Counted from the stretch's first letter, positions 1-9,709 are shown. The stretch is DNA of 64,000 nucleotides from Stenotrophomonas maltophilia (GCF_002799245.1 NZ_NEQV01000002.1:868001-932000); one strand, 5' to 3'. Notes: generated by a model from the letters alone, not told the origin. Translations and numbers: made by a program.

Positions 1-2469
1 GACAATGATCGTTACTCGTGGTCGGCCATTTTCGGCAGCGGTTTCGCCGATGGCCGTGGCCACTTCACCATCGCTGCCGAACTGGACAACAGCGATGGCG
101 TGAACGCGCTCCAGCGCGACTTCTACCGTAACGGCTACAGCCTGCAGACCAATCCGACTGCGGCAAACGTGGCGCGCTTCCAGCCGTGGCGTACCCCGGG
201 CAATGACGGCCGCATCGACCCCAGCATCCCGTTCAACACCGGGCCGGCTGACGGCATCGCCGACCAGGTCTGGATCCGCAACCGGCGAATTTCCAGCATG
301 ACCTTCGGCGGCCTGATCATGCCGTCGGACATCCAGGTGCGGCGCAGCTACCAGCGCAATGCCACGGGTGAGTTGAACGGCTTCGGCCCGAACAACAAGC
401 TCTGGCACTTCAACAACAAGGGCGACCTGGTTGCCTACGATCCGGGCATTTCCTATCCCAGCGGCAATGCGTCCGGTGGCGATGGCCTCAACCTCAACGA
501 AACCCTCCCGCTGATCGCTGACCTCGAGCGCCGTACGGTCTATTCGACCGGCAGCTTCGACTTCAACGACAACGTGCGTGGCTTCTTTGAACTGTCGCAC
601 TACAGCGCCACCGCGCGCGAGACGTTGGACCAGAACGTCTACAACGCCGCCGGCTTTGGTGCCGCAAATCCCGATGGCAGTGGTGACCAGAGCGGCGCGA
701 TGCTGTTCAGCGCGAACAATCCGTTCCTCAGTGCCGAGTCGCGCCGCATCCTGGCCGAGAACGGCATCACCTCGTTCCGCCTGTCGCGCTCCTCGCGCGA
801 CCTGAGCATGAACAACGCCAGCACCGATACGCGCCTGAGCCGCATCGTGCTCGGCCTGGACGGCTTCTTCGATATCGGCGAGCGCCGTTTCAACTGGGAA
901 GCCAGTGTGACCCACGGTCGAGGCGACTTCGACTACAAGGGGACCGGCCTGATCCAGCAGAACTTCATCAATGCGCTCAATGTGAAGCGCGATGCCAGCG
1001 GCAACATCGTCTGTGATGCGTCCGCCCCGGGCACCACGGCGGATCCGAACTGCCGTCCGCTGAATCTGTTCGGCGAGAACCAGGCATCGCCTGAAGCGCT
1101 GGCCTATGTGTCAACGCCGACCCTGGCCAAGGCACGGACGCGCCAGACCGTGTTCAACGCGTCGGTGACCGGTGGCCTGTTCGACATGCCGGGCGGCGAG
1201 TTCTCCTTCGCCGCAGGCGTGGAGCATCGTCGCGAAGAAGGTTCGTTCACTCCGAGCGAGTATCAGCGGCTGGGGCAGGGCCGTTCGGTGCCGATCCAGG
1301 GCGCCAAGGGTGACTATCACACCAATGAAATCTTCGCCGAGTTCCTGGCACCGCTGTTCAACCCCGACTGGGATCTGCCAGGCCTGCATCGCCTGGACGT
1401 GACCCTGAAGGGCCGCCGCGTGGTCAACTCGGTGGCCGGTGGCTTCAATGCGTACACCTATGGCATCCAGTACGAGCCGTTCGCGGGAATCCAGCTGCGC
1501 GGCAGCAAGACCCAGTCGCTGCGTGCCCCGTCGATTGCCGAGCTCTACACCTCGCTGCAGCCGGCGTACTACAACATCCCGGAAGTCTGCTCCGTGTCGG
1601 CCATCAACGGCGGCACCAATCCTGCGATTCGCCGCCGCAACTGCGAGGCCTTCTTCCAGGCTTACCCGGGGGCGGATCCGGCAACGTTCCAGGCCTCGCC
1701 GACCAACACCCTTGGCTCGGTCAACGGCTATACCGGCCTGAAGAACGAGAAGGCAAAGTCCTGGACAGCGGGCATCGTGTTCGCACCGGACTGGGCCAAG
1801 GGCCTGCGGGTCGCGGCCGACTGGTATGACATCAAGATCACCGATGTGATCACCAGCCTCAGCCCGACCGACATCATCACCGGCTGCTTCGACAACCCGG
1901 ACTTCAATGCCTCCAACGTGCCCAACGCCAACCGCTTCTGCAGCCTGGTGACGCGCAATCCGCTGAGTGGTGCGGCCACCGATATCCGCACCGAGTACGG
2001 CAATGGCCCGGTGCTGATGTTCCGCGGCTGGACGGCCGAGGTGGACTACAACTGGGATATGGGCCGATTCGGCCAGGTGGCACTTGGCTTCTACGGCTAC
2101 ATGCCGAAGAACCGTGGCCAGGCCGCCAACGCGGATGTGCCGTTCGTGGAGCGCGTGGGTACGTTCGACGAGCCCAAGCGCCAGTTCCGCTGGACGGCGC
2201 AGCATGCCATCGGCAAGTGGAGCTATGGCGTGACGTCCAACTACACGAGCGGCTCGCAGTTCAGCCTGACCGCAACCCCGGAAAGCCGGCAGTACTTCAA
2301 GCGCGACAGCTGGACGACCTGGGACGCCAATGTCAGCTACCGCCTGACCGACAATGCACGCGTGAACCTGTCGGTGCTGAACCTGTCCGACGACATCGGT
2401 CCGTTCCCGTACGTGCTGGATGCACTGGGCCGTCGCTACATGGCCAGCCTGCGCTACAGCTTCCGCTGA
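1..2469 (+). CDS. TonB-dependent receptor, 5' end outside window
   Basis: C-terminal 822 residues of an outer-membrane TonB-dependent receptor; the frame is open from base 1, so the signal peptide, TonB box and part of the plug lie upstream. What is visible is almost entirely beta-barrel: alternating aromatic and polar strands, long surface loops with paired cysteines, and the barrel motif RAPSIAELYTS near residue 503 of the visible part. The chain ends in the strand SLRYSFR. Such receptors import a scarce ligand (siderophore, sugar, peptide) using TonB energy; nothing here fixes the ligand. It is followed by a bidirectional terminator and two further receptor genes on the opposite strand. 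The family call is firm and the substrate unknown. Confidence 0.9.
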   Translation, partial: DNDRYSWSAIFGSGFADGRGHFTIAAELDNSDGVNALQRDFYRNGYSLQTNPTAANVARFQPWRTPGNDGRIDPSIPFNTGPADGIADQVWIRNRRISSMTFGGLIMPSDIQVRRSYQRNATGELNGFGPNNKLWHFNNKGDLVAYDPGISYPSGNASGGDGLNLNETLPLIADLERRTVYSTGSFDFNDNVRGFFELSHYSATARETLDQNVYNAAGFGAANPDGSGDQSGAMLFSANNPFLSAESRRILAENGITSFRLSRSSRDLSMNNASTDTRLSRIVLGLDGFFDIGERRFNWEASVTHGRGDFDYKGTGLIQQNFINALNVKRDASGNIVCDASAPGTTADPNCRPLNLFGENQASPEALAYVSTPTLAKARTRQTVFNASVTGGLFDMPGGEFSFAAGVEHRREEGSFTPSEYQRLGQGRSVPIQGAKGDYHTNEIFAEFLAPLFNPDWDLPGLHRLDVTLKGRRVVNSVAGGFNAYTYGIQYEPFAGIQLRGSKTQSLRAPSIAELYTSLQPAYYNIPEVCSVSAINGGTNPAIRRRNCEAFFQAYPGADPATFQASPTNTLGSVNGYTGLKNEKAKSWTAGIVFAPDWAKGLRVAADWYDIKITDVITSLSPTDIITGCFDNPDFNASNVPNANRFCSLVTRNPLSGAATDIRTEYGNGPVLMFRGWTAEVDYNWDMGRFGQVALGFYGYMPKNRGQAANADVPFVERVGTFDEPKRQFRWTAQHAIGKWSYGVTSNYTSGSQFSLTATPESRQYFKRDSWTTWDANVSYRLTDNARVNLSVLNLSDDIGPFPYVLDALGRRYMASLRYSFR

Positions 2470-2540
2470 GCGGAAGAACCGGAGGAGGGCAGGCCCGGCT
2501 TCAGCTGGGCCTGTTCTTCCGGCCGGTCATGCCGGACAAG

Positions 2541-2569
2541 GAAAAGCCCCGCCATGGCGGGGCTTTTCC
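2541..2569. terminator. Bidirectional rho-independent terminator
   Basis: A GC stem (AGCCCCGCCATGGCGGGGCT) is flanked by AAA on the left and TTTT on the right, so it can terminate both convergent receptor transcripts. It fills the middle of the 118-bp gap between their stop codons. Confidence 0.85.
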
Positions 2570-2587
2570 GTTGCTGCGGTTGCTGGC

Positions 2588-5395
2588 TTACTTCACGCCG
2601 AACGCGTACTTGGCCTGCACGTAGATCGCGCGCCCGTAGGCGTTGTACAGGTAGTTGTTGTACGGCTGGCCGCTGGTGCCGGCGAAGCTGTAGCGCTGGT
2701 TGTCCGGCATCTTGTTGAACACGTTGTTGACCATCAGCGACAGGGTCAGGTTCTCCATCGCGCGGTAGTTCACGCTCAGGTTGTAGGTGGTGTAGGAACC
2801 CCACTTGCCCGCCTTGTAGCCGGAGCTGTGCACGTAGTCATAGCCGTTGCCCACGTAAGCCATGTAGTTCGGCGTCTTGCCGATGTAGTTAGCGTACAGG
2901 GTGGTGGTCCAGTTGTCCTTGGCCCAGCCGATCGAGCCGTCCGCACGGACCTTCGCGTAGGAGTCGTACACCCACATCGCATACGGGTCGTGCAGCAGGT
3001 CCAGGTACTCGTCGCCCGGCTGCGGCTGCAGCTTGCGCTTGAGCATGTCGGTGTAGTTGGCCGAGAACTGCAGCGAACCGAAGCGACCGATGTCCTGCAC
3101 GTACTTGAAGCTGGCGGTCAGCGCTTCCAGGTTCTGGCGGGCGACGTTCATCTTCGGCGTGTAGATCTCGTCGAGCACGCCCGATGCATCACGGGTGATC
3201 CAGTCACTGACGTTCTGGCAGCTGGCCGAGGTGTTGTTGGACTGGCCGTTGCGGCAGTAGTACTCGGCCAGCAGCAGCTGGTCGGAGCTGAGCGTATCGA
3301 CCTCGTTCTTGATCTTCCAGTTGTAGTAGTCGACCGACAGCGACAGGTTGTTGATCGGTGCCCACACGACGCCTGCATTCCAGACATCGGCGGTGATCGG
3401 CTCCAGGTCGGGGTTGCCCGAACGGGTGCCGAACACCGAGACGCTGTCGTAAGGGCAGCCGGCAGTGTTGGCCGGGTCGTAGCCCAGCTGGCCGCAACGG
3501 TAGTAGTCGGTGGAGCCGTTGGCGTAGTAGCCACTGCGACCCTGGAAGGCGTCGGAGAGCGTCGGCGCGCGGAAAGCCGTACCGTACTTGCCGCGGAACA
3601 GCAGGCTTTCGATCGGACGGAACTCGATGCCGACGCTGTAGGTGGCCTTGTCCACGGTGTTGCCGCCGATCTTGAAGGCGTCATAGCGGCCGGAGCCGGT
3701 GACGGTCAGCGTTTCCAGCAGCGGCATGCGCAGTTCGGTGGTCACCGCATAGTTGCTGCGATGGCCGGCACCGGACACGGCGGTGGTGCCCCACACGCTG
3801 CCGTCCATCAGGCCCGGGTCGGGCGTGTAATCCCAGCCTTCGCTGCCACCTTCGACAACCACGGCGAAGCCGGCATCACCACCGGGCAGCTTGAACAGCG
3901 AGCCGTTGGTGACCTGGGCACGGGCCAGGTTCTGCCAGGTGCGGCTTTCGCTGTAGCTGTAGCCGGTGAAGCTCTGGAAGTCGCCGGCCGGCAGCGGCGC
4001 ATAGAACGCTTCCCAGTTCGGGCTGTAGATGTCGTAGCCGGTGCTGGTGGTGCCCAGTACCGGGCCCAGCACGCGCTGCTCGAAGTAGTCGTTGATCGGG
4101 TCGTTCCAGCGCACGAAGTTGCGCTCGGTCAGCTTGTACTCGCCTCGGGTGAAGCTGAGGCTGTAGTCCCAGTTGCCAGCGGTGCCGCGGCCGCCGAGGG
4201 TGACCTGGTAGGCCTTGTTGCGGTCGGTGTTCATGATGTCGCGGTAGCCACCACCGCCGATGTCCTCCGGCGCGAACACGCGCTGCAGGTTCATGTACTG
4301 GCCGCTGGCCTGGTCATAGAAGCGGCCCCAGCCCGAGGAGGTGCCCCACCAGGTGTAGCCGGAACCGGTTGCGTACTTGACCTCCTCCAGGCTGTACAGC
4401 GCGTCGCCGAACAGCTGGAAGTTGTCGTTCACATCGAAGGTGGCCGAGCTGTAGATCTGCCCGCTTTCCTTGCCGTTCTTGATGGTCTTGTAGCCCGTGC
4501 CATAGACCGAGCCGCAGGCCTGGCCGGTGGGCCGGGTGCCAAGCACGGTGGTGCCGTCGAACTGGCCCGCCACGTTGGCGCACAGGTTCGGGTCCATCAT
4601 CGCGTAGCGGTTGTTGGCGGCCGGCAGCAGCACCAGGAAATCATTGGAGACGTACTGCGGGCTGTAGCCGTCGGGGTTGTTGACCTTGGTCAGGTCGCGC
4701 TGGTAACCCCAGATCGGGCTGGTCTTCTCATACTGCACGTTGACCAGTGCATGGAAGCGGTCGTCCTTCGAGTTGAAGCCGCGTGCGCCACTGAGGCGGA
4801 AGCTGTTGCCGCCGCCTTCGCTGTAGGCGCCGCCACGCACATTGAGCACGCCGCCATCCATGCGCTCCTTGAGGATGATGTTGACCACGCCGGCGATCGC
4901 GTCCGAGCCGTACAGCGACGACTGGCCGCCCGGCAGGATCTCGATGCGCTCGACGATGTCGATCGGGATGCCGCTGATGTTGTTGAAGGTATCGCCGCCG
5001 TTGTACAGCGCCGGATACGAGAGCATCGGGCGGCCGTTGATCAGGTACTTGGTGTAGCCCGGGCTGAGGCCGAACATGCCGGCCGCTTCGGCACCCTGGG
5101 TGAAGGATGCGGAGGTCTGGCCGCCCTGCAGGCCGCCGGTGGACAGCGAGGACTGCTGCAGGACATCGGCGACGCTGGTGAAACCGCGGGTCTGGATATC
5201 CTCGGCGGTGACGGTCAGGACGGGCGTGTGGTTCTCGATCTCGGTCTGCGGAATCAGCGATCCGGTGACGGTCACACGGTCAAGCTGGGTCGGCGCATTG
5301 CGGTCCTGGGCCAGGGCGGTGCCGGAGGCCAGGAGGGTGCCGAGCAGGGCGAGGGTCAGAGGGTGACGCGAGAGCGTGGAACGTTGGCGAGACAT
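2588..5395 (-). CDS. TonB-dependent receptor (paralogue of 5806-8595)
   Basis: A complete 935-aa outer-membrane receptor. Residues 1-29 form a signal peptide ending TALAQ. A TonB-box-like segment, RVTVTGS, follows at about residue 40. The plug domain (about 50-175) contains IERIEILPGGQSSLYGSDAI-type sequence typical of TonB-dependent receptors, then a long barrel. It is clearly a paralogue of the next gene: the plug and large parts of the barrel match almost word for word, while loops differ. Family knowledge says it imports a ligand with TonB, ExbB and ExbD; there is no adjacent periplasmic or inner-membrane transporter to identify the ligand. The start was chosen because it gives a standard signal peptide. 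It is probably transcribed from its own promoter in the 410-bp upstream gap. Confidence 0.92.
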   Translation of the reverse strand: MSRQRSTLSRHPLTLALLGTLLASGTALAQDRNAPTQLDRVTVTGSLIPQTEIENHTPVLTVTAEDIQTRGFTSVADVLQQSSLSTGGLQGGQTSASFTQGAEAAGMFGLSPGYTKYLINGRPMLSYPALYNGGDTFNNISGIPIDIVERIEILPGGQSSLYGSDAIAGVVNIILKERMDGGVLNVRGGAYSEGGGNSFRLSGARGFNSKDDRFHALVNVQYEKTSPIWGYQRDLTKVNNPDGYSPQYVSNDFLVLLPAANNRYAMMDPNLCANVAGQFDGTTVLGTRPTGQACGSVYGTGYKTIKNGKESGQIYSSATFDVNDNFQLFGDALYSLEEVKYATGSGYTWWGTSSGWGRFYDQASGQYMNLQRVFAPEDIGGGGYRDIMNTDRNKAYQVTLGGRGTAGNWDYSLSFTRGEYKLTERNFVRWNDPINDYFEQRVLGPVLGTTSTGYDIYSPNWEAFYAPLPAGDFQSFTGYSYSESRTWQNLARAQVTNGSLFKLPGGDAGFAVVVEGGSEGWDYTPDPGLMDGSVWGTTAVSGAGHRSNYAVTTELRMPLLETLTVTGSGRYDAFKIGGNTVDKATYSVGIEFRPIESLLFRGKYGTAFRAPTLSDAFQGRSGYYANGSTDYYRCGQLGYDPANTAGCPYDSVSVFGTRSGNPDLEPITADVWNAGVVWAPINNLSLSVDYYNWKIKNEVDTLSSDQLLLAEYYCRNGQSNNTSASCQNVSDWITRDASGVLDEIYTPKMNVARQNLEALTASFKYVQDIGRFGSLQFSANYTDMLKRKLQPQPGDEYLDLLHDPYAMWVYDSYAKVRADGSIGWAKDNWTTTLYANYIGKTPNYMAYVGNGYDYVHSSGYKAGKWGSYTTYNLSVNYRAMENLTLSLMVNNVFNKMPDNQRYSFAGTSGQPYNNYLYNAYGRAIYVQAKYAFGVK

Positions 5396-5744
5396 GGTGG
5401 ATCCCCGTAGTGAGCAATGTCTTGGCGGCGCATTCCCTGCGCATTAACAATTCGTTCAGTGTGATTCCATTCAGGTCGACCGTAACACGTCGTTAACGTT
5501 GCCAACACGGACCTGTCACATCAGGGTGCCACGGGAAGGCAAAAAAACGCTTCTGAATCAATGGATAAGGCGGTTTGTTTTGGCATGTTTCAAAAGATGG
5601 CGACATGCAAGGGAGCATGTCGATGTGGAGAATGTCCCTTTAAAATCAATGAATTGCGCGCAATCCGCGTTTCCCTGAACGCTGGTGCTGGTGCGGTGTG
5701 GGTCACACTTTCTGCCGCAGGCAGAACAGGCAGGCCGGTGCCCC
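5396..5744. other. Relatively AT-rich leader/promoter region between tandem receptors
   Basis: About 350 bp without a convincing protein gene. It is noticeably richer in A and T than its surroundings and should carry the promoter of the 2588-5395 receptor, read leftward. At 5601-5622 lies a hairpin, CGACATGC-AAGGGA-GCATGTCG. Short motifs such as TTAACAAT also occur upstream of the sister receptor, near 8708. No known riboswitch or small RNA was recognised; the hairpin could be a leader element or an sRNA part. Confidence 0.4.
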
Positions 5745-5773
5745 AAAAAAAAGGCCCCGCCGAAGCGGGGCCT
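5745..5773 (-). terminator. Rho-independent terminator of receptor 5806-8595
   Basis: Read on the minus strand this is a stem AGGCCCCGC/GCGGGGCCT with a four-base loop followed by eight T residues, 32 bp after the receptor stop codon. It should separate the two tandem receptor transcripts. Confidence 0.88.
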
Positions 5774-5805
5774 GGTCCAGACACGAGGTCCGGAATACGA
5801 CGGGA

Positions 5806-8595
5806 TCAGAAGTCGTACTTGACCTGGGCCGAGATCTGACGGCCGTAGACGCTGTAGAAGCCGTCGTTGAACGGGGTCGATTCGTTGCCCGGGTAGTTGT
5901 AGCGCTGGCCTTCCGGCAGCTTGTTGAACACGTTGTTGACCATCAGCGACAGGGTCAGATCATCCTGCGCCTGGTAGTTCAGGCTCATGTTGTACGTGGT
6001 GTACGAGCCCCACTTGCCGGCCTTGGCGCCGGAGGAGTGGACGTAGTCATAGCTGCGGCCGGTGTAGGCCAGGTAGTTCGGGGTGCTGCCGACGTAGTTG
6101 GCGTACACGGTGGTGGTGAACTTGGAGATGGCCCAAGCCACCGACACGTCGCCGCGGACCTTGGCGAAGTTGTCGTAGTACCACATGTTGTACGGATCGC
6201 TCAGCAGGTCCAGCTTCTGCGCACCCGGCAGGGCCACCACTTCACGCTTCAGCATGTTGGTGTAGTTGCCGGAGAGCATCAGCGAACCGAAGCGGCCCAG
6301 GTCCTGCTGGTACTTCGCACCGACGGTCACCGCTTCCAGGTTCTGGCTGGCCACGTTGAGCTTCGGGGTGTACACGCGGGTCAGGTTGCCACCGGCGTCG
6401 CGGGTCACCCAGTCGGTCACGTTCTGGCAGCTGGCCGAGGTGTTGTTCGGCAGGCCGTTGTGGCACTGGTACTCGGCCAGCAGCAGCTGGTCGGTGCTCA
6501 GGGTCTTGACCTCGTTCTTGATCTTCCAGTTGTAGTAGTCGACCGACAGCGAGAAGTTGCTCACCGGGGCCCACACCACGCCTGCGCTCCACACGTCGGC
6601 GGTGATCGGCTTCAGGTCCGGGTTGCCGGACTTTTCGCTGTACACCGAGGTGGTCTTGTAGAACGAGCAGGCTTCGTCACGCAGCGCGTAGCCCATCTGG
6701 CTGCAGCGGTAGTAGTCGTTCTGGCCGGAGGCGAACGAGCCGCTCATGCCCTGGAAGGCATCGGACAGGGTCGGCGCGCGGAACGCGGTGCCGTACTTGC
6801 CGCGCAGCAGCAGGCTTTCAACCGGACGGTATTCCAGGCCGATGCTGTAGGTGGCCTTGTCGACGGTCTTGTCGGCGATCTTGAAGGCGTCATAGCGGCC
6901 CGAGGCGCTGATGGTCAGCGACTCGAACACCGGCATGTGCAGTTCGCTGGTCACTGCGTAGTTGCTGCGGTGGCCGGCACCGGCCACGGCGCTGGCGCCC
7001 CAGGCGTTGCCATCGACGAAGGCCTGGTCGGGCGAGTAGTCCCAACCTTCGCTGCCGCCTTCCAGCACGACGGCCAGGCCGGCGTCGCCGCCCGGCAGGG
7101 AGAACAGCGAACCGTTGGTCACCTGCACGCGACCCAGGTTCTGCCAGGTCTTGCTGCGGTGGGTGCCATAGCCGGTGAAGCTGGCGAACTGGTCCGGGGT
7201 GATCGGCGAGTAGAACGCGGCGTAGTTCGGGTTGTAGATGCCGAAACCATCAGCGGTGGTGCCCAGGCGCGGGCCCAGCACGGTGTCGCCGAAGAAGCCC
7301 TCGATCTTGTCCTTCCAGCGCGCGAAGCGGTTCTGGTCCAGGCGGTACTCGCCACGGGTGAAGCTGGCGCTGTAGTCCCAGTCGCCGACCATGCCCTTGC
7401 CGCCCAGGGTGACCTGGTAGGAACGGCTCTCATCGGAGTTCAGGATGTTGTTGTAGTGGCCCGGGCCGATTTCTTCCGGCGCGAAGGCGCGCTGCAGGTT
7501 CACGACCTTGCCCAGGCCCTGGTCGTAGAAACCGCCCATCACCGACTTGGTGCCCCACCACAGGGCGCTGGAGCCGGAGGTGAACTCGGTCTTTTCCTTG
7601 CTGTACAGCACGTCGGCGAACAGCTGGAAGTTGTCGTTCACGTCGAAGGTCATCGACGAGTAGAACTGGCCACTGTTCTTGCCGTTCTTCAGGGTCTTGT
7701 AGCCGGCGCTGTACACCGAGCCGCACGATTCGCCCGATGCACGCTTGCCGACGGTGGTGGTGCCGTCGTACAGGCCTGCCACATTGGCGCAGCGGGTCGG
7801 GTCCATCATGTACAGCTTGTTGTCGGCGTTGCCGATGACGGCAAAGTCGTTCGACGGCAGCTGCGCGGTGTAACCGACCGGGTTGTTCTGCTTGGTGATG
7901 TCACGCTGGTAGCCCCAGATCGGGCTGCCGTTTTCGATCTGCACGTTGACCAGCGCGTGGAAGCGGTCATCGAACGCGTTGAAGCCCTTGGCGGCGCTGA
8001 AGCGGATGTTGCTGCCACCACCTTCGGTGTAGGTGCCGCCACGGATCGACATCGTGCCGCCGTCCATGCGTTCCTTCAGGATGATGTTGACCACGCCGGC
8101 GATCGCGTCCGAGCCGTACAGCGACGACTGGCCGCCCGGCAGGACTTCGATGCGCTCGACGATGTCGATCGGGATGCCGCTGATGTTGTTGAACGACTCG
8201 CTGCCGTTGTACAGCGCCGGATACGAGAGCATCGGGCGGCCGTTGATCAGGTACTTGGTGTAGCCCGGGTTCAGGCCGAACATGCCGGCCGCTTCGGCGC
8301 CCTGGGTGAACGCACCCGAGGTCTGGCCACCCTGCAGGCCGCCCGTGGTCAGCGACGACTGCTGCAGCACTTCAGCAACACTGCTGAAGCCGCGGGTCTG
8401 GATGTCTTCGGCGGTGATGGACATCACCGGAGTCTGGGTTTCGACCTGGGTCTGCGGGATCAGCGAACCGGTGACGGTGATCTTGTCCAGGTTGGTCGCC
8501 TTGTCCTGGGCCATTGCCGGGGCGGCGGCCATCAGAGCGGAAATCAGGGCGACGGCGAGCGTGTTGCGACGTGCGGTATTGCTGACGTGTTTCAT
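5806..8595 (-). CDS. TonB-dependent receptor (paralogue of 2588-5395)
   Basis: A 929-aa outer-membrane receptor when started at MKHVSNTARR. An upstream in-frame ATG at 8637 would add 14 residues in front of the signal peptide and is less likely. The signal peptide ends at about residue 29 (AMAQ), followed by the TonB-box-like KITVTGS, a plug with EVLPGGQSSLYGSDAIAG, and a long barrel. The chain ends in an aromatic (VKYDF), as barrel proteins recognised by the Bam machinery usually do. Near-identical plug segments with the neighbouring receptor indicate tandem duplication followed by loop divergence. Ligand unknown. Confidence 0.93.
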   Translation of the reverse strand: MKHVSNTARRNTLAVALISALMAAAPAMAQDKATNLDKITVTGSLIPQTQVETQTPVMSITAEDIQTRGFSSVAEVLQQSSLTTGGLQGGQTSGAFTQGAEAAGMFGLNPGYTKYLINGRPMLSYPALYNGSESFNNISGIPIDIVERIEVLPGGQSSLYGSDAIAGVVNIILKERMDGGTMSIRGGTYTEGGGSNIRFSAAKGFNAFDDRFHALVNVQIENGSPIWGYQRDITKQNNPVGYTAQLPSNDFAVIGNADNKLYMMDPTRCANVAGLYDGTTTVGKRASGESCGSVYSAGYKTLKNGKNSGQFYSSMTFDVNDNFQLFADVLYSKEKTEFTSGSSALWWGTKSVMGGFYDQGLGKVVNLQRAFAPEEIGPGHYNNILNSDESRSYQVTLGGKGMVGDWDYSASFTRGEYRLDQNRFARWKDKIEGFFGDTVLGPRLGTTADGFGIYNPNYAAFYSPITPDQFASFTGYGTHRSKTWQNLGRVQVTNGSLFSLPGGDAGLAVVLEGGSEGWDYSPDQAFVDGNAWGASAVAGAGHRSNYAVTSELHMPVFESLTISASGRYDAFKIADKTVDKATYSIGLEYRPVESLLLRGKYGTAFRAPTLSDAFQGMSGSFASGQNDYYRCSQMGYALRDEACSFYKTTSVYSEKSGNPDLKPITADVWSAGVVWAPVSNFSLSVDYYNWKIKNEVKTLSTDQLLLAEYQCHNGLPNNTSASCQNVTDWVTRDAGGNLTRVYTPKLNVASQNLEAVTVGAKYQQDLGRFGSLMLSGNYTNMLKREVVALPGAQKLDLLSDPYNMWYYDNFAKVRGDVSVAWAISKFTTTVYANYVGSTPNYLAYTGRSYDYVHSSGAKAGKWGSYTTYNMSLNYQAQDDLTLSLMVNNVFNKLPEGQRYNYPGNESTPFNDGFYSVYGRQISAQVKYDF

Positions 8596-8799
8596 GTAGT
8601 TCCAATGGAGAGCAAAAACAAAAACGGCACTGCGCATGCGCCATCGCGCGGGCCGGAATACCCCGCTCCGCAGCTCAAAACAGTGCTTATCGAACGTAAC
8701 ATGAACTTAACAATCTGTGCACGAATCTGTCGCAATCCTGAATTTCAGTCAGGTTACGTCCAGCTTGTATGATGTTGGGTTATCCCCCTGACCCCGCCG

Positions 8800-9663
8800 G
8801 TGCTCGTTGTGAACAGTTCTCCCCGCCGTCCCCATGTCAGCCAGGTCCAGAAGGGACTCACGCCGCATGCCCGCATCCGCAATGTCATCGCGGTCGGTTC
8901 GGGCAAGGGCGGCGTCGGCAAGTCCACCACCTCGGTGAACCTGGCCGTGGCGCTGCAGCAGCTCGGCGCGCGCGTGGGCGTGCTCGATGCCGACATCTAT
9001 GGCCCCAGCGTGCCGGCCATGCTGGGCCTGTCCGGCCGCCCGGAAAGCCCGGACAACAAGAGCATCGAGCCGCTGCGCGCGTTCGGCGTGGACACCATGT
9101 CGATCGGCTACCTGATCGAAGAAGACACACCGATGATCTGGCGTGGCCCGATGGCCACCTCGGCGATGACCCAGCTGTTCAACGACACCCTGTGGGACGA
9201 CCTGGATTTCCTGCTGATCGACCTGCCGCCGGGCACCGGTGACATCCAGCTGACCCTGACCCAGAAGATCCCGCTGGCCGGTGCGGTGATCGTGACCACG
9301 CCGCAGGACATCGCCACGCTGGATGCGAAGAAGGCGCTGAAGATGTTCGAGAAGGTCGAGGTACCGGTGCTGGGCATCGTCGAGAACATGGCCGTGCACA
9401 CCTGCAGCAGCTGCGGGCACATCGAGCATCTGTTTGGTGAGGGCGGTGGCGAGCGCATGGCCGCGCAGTACGGCGTGCCGCTGCTGGGGTCGCTGCCGCT
9501 GCAGATCGGCATCCGCGAACAGGGCGATGCAGGCACCCCGATCACCGTGGCCCAGCCGGATTCGGCACCGGCCCAGGCTTACCGCCATGCCGCGCAGCGC
9601 CTGATCGAGGAAGTCGGCAAGCGCCCGCGGGCCTCGATCCCGATCCTGTCGTCGCTGCTGTAA
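8800..9663 (+). CDS. apbC: Mrp/ApbC (NBP35-type) iron-sulfur carrier ATPase
   Basis: A 287-aa P-loop ATPase that, by family knowledge, binds and transfers [4Fe-4S] clusters to apo-proteins in the cytoplasm. The deviant Walker A GKGGVGKST lies at residues 35-43, the second phosphate-binding region LLIDLPPGTGD at about 140, and the cluster-binding CxxC at Cys202/Cys205 (CSSC). The usual N-terminal DUF59/MIP18-like domain of E. coli Mrp is absent. Start is a GTG at 8800; a second in-frame GTG at 8809 is equally plausible. The gene precedes dcd; a small GC hairpin and a TAGAAT box separate them. Confidence 0.9.
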   Translation: MLVVNSSPRRPHVSQVQKGLTPHARIRNVIAVGSGKGGVGKSTTSVNLAVALQQLGARVGVLDADIYGPSVPAMLGLSGRPESPDNKSIEPLRAFGVDTMSIGYLIEEDTPMIWRGPMATSAMTQLFNDTLWDDLDFLLIDLPPGTGDIQLTLTQKIPLAGAVIVTTPQDIATLDAKKALKMFEKVEVPVLGIVENMAVHTCSSCGHIEHLFGEGGGERMAAQYGVPLLGSLPLQIGIREQGDAGTPITVAQPDSAPAQAYRHAAQRLIEEVGKRPRASIPILSSLL

Positions 9664-9671
9664 GCGCGGGT

Positions 9672-9709
9672 GCAGGGGCCGCCGGCCGAGGCCGGGCCCC
9701 TGCTAGAAT
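9672..9709 (+). promoter_or_regulatory. Hairpin and -10-like box before dcd
   Basis: A GC-rich inverted repeat (GCAGGGGCC ... GGGCCCCTGC, 9672-9703) follows the apbC stop codon and may stop its transcript. It runs into TAGAAT (9704-9709), a good -10 element placed 32 bp before the dcd start. No clear -35 was seen. Confidence 0.4.

Noticed and set aside
2420-5410. Very long open frame on the plus strand opposite the receptor gene (similarly 5698-8772 opposite the next receptor)
   Set aside because: Low stop-codon density on the antisense strand of GC-rich genes gives such frames. The translations are Val/Ala/Arg/His-rich without domain motifs, while the minus-strand frames are clear receptors.
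5561-5839. Small plus-strand frame between the tandem receptors
   Set aside because: It runs through the terminator hairpin of the receptor gene and into its coding region, with no ribosome-binding site or recognisable product.
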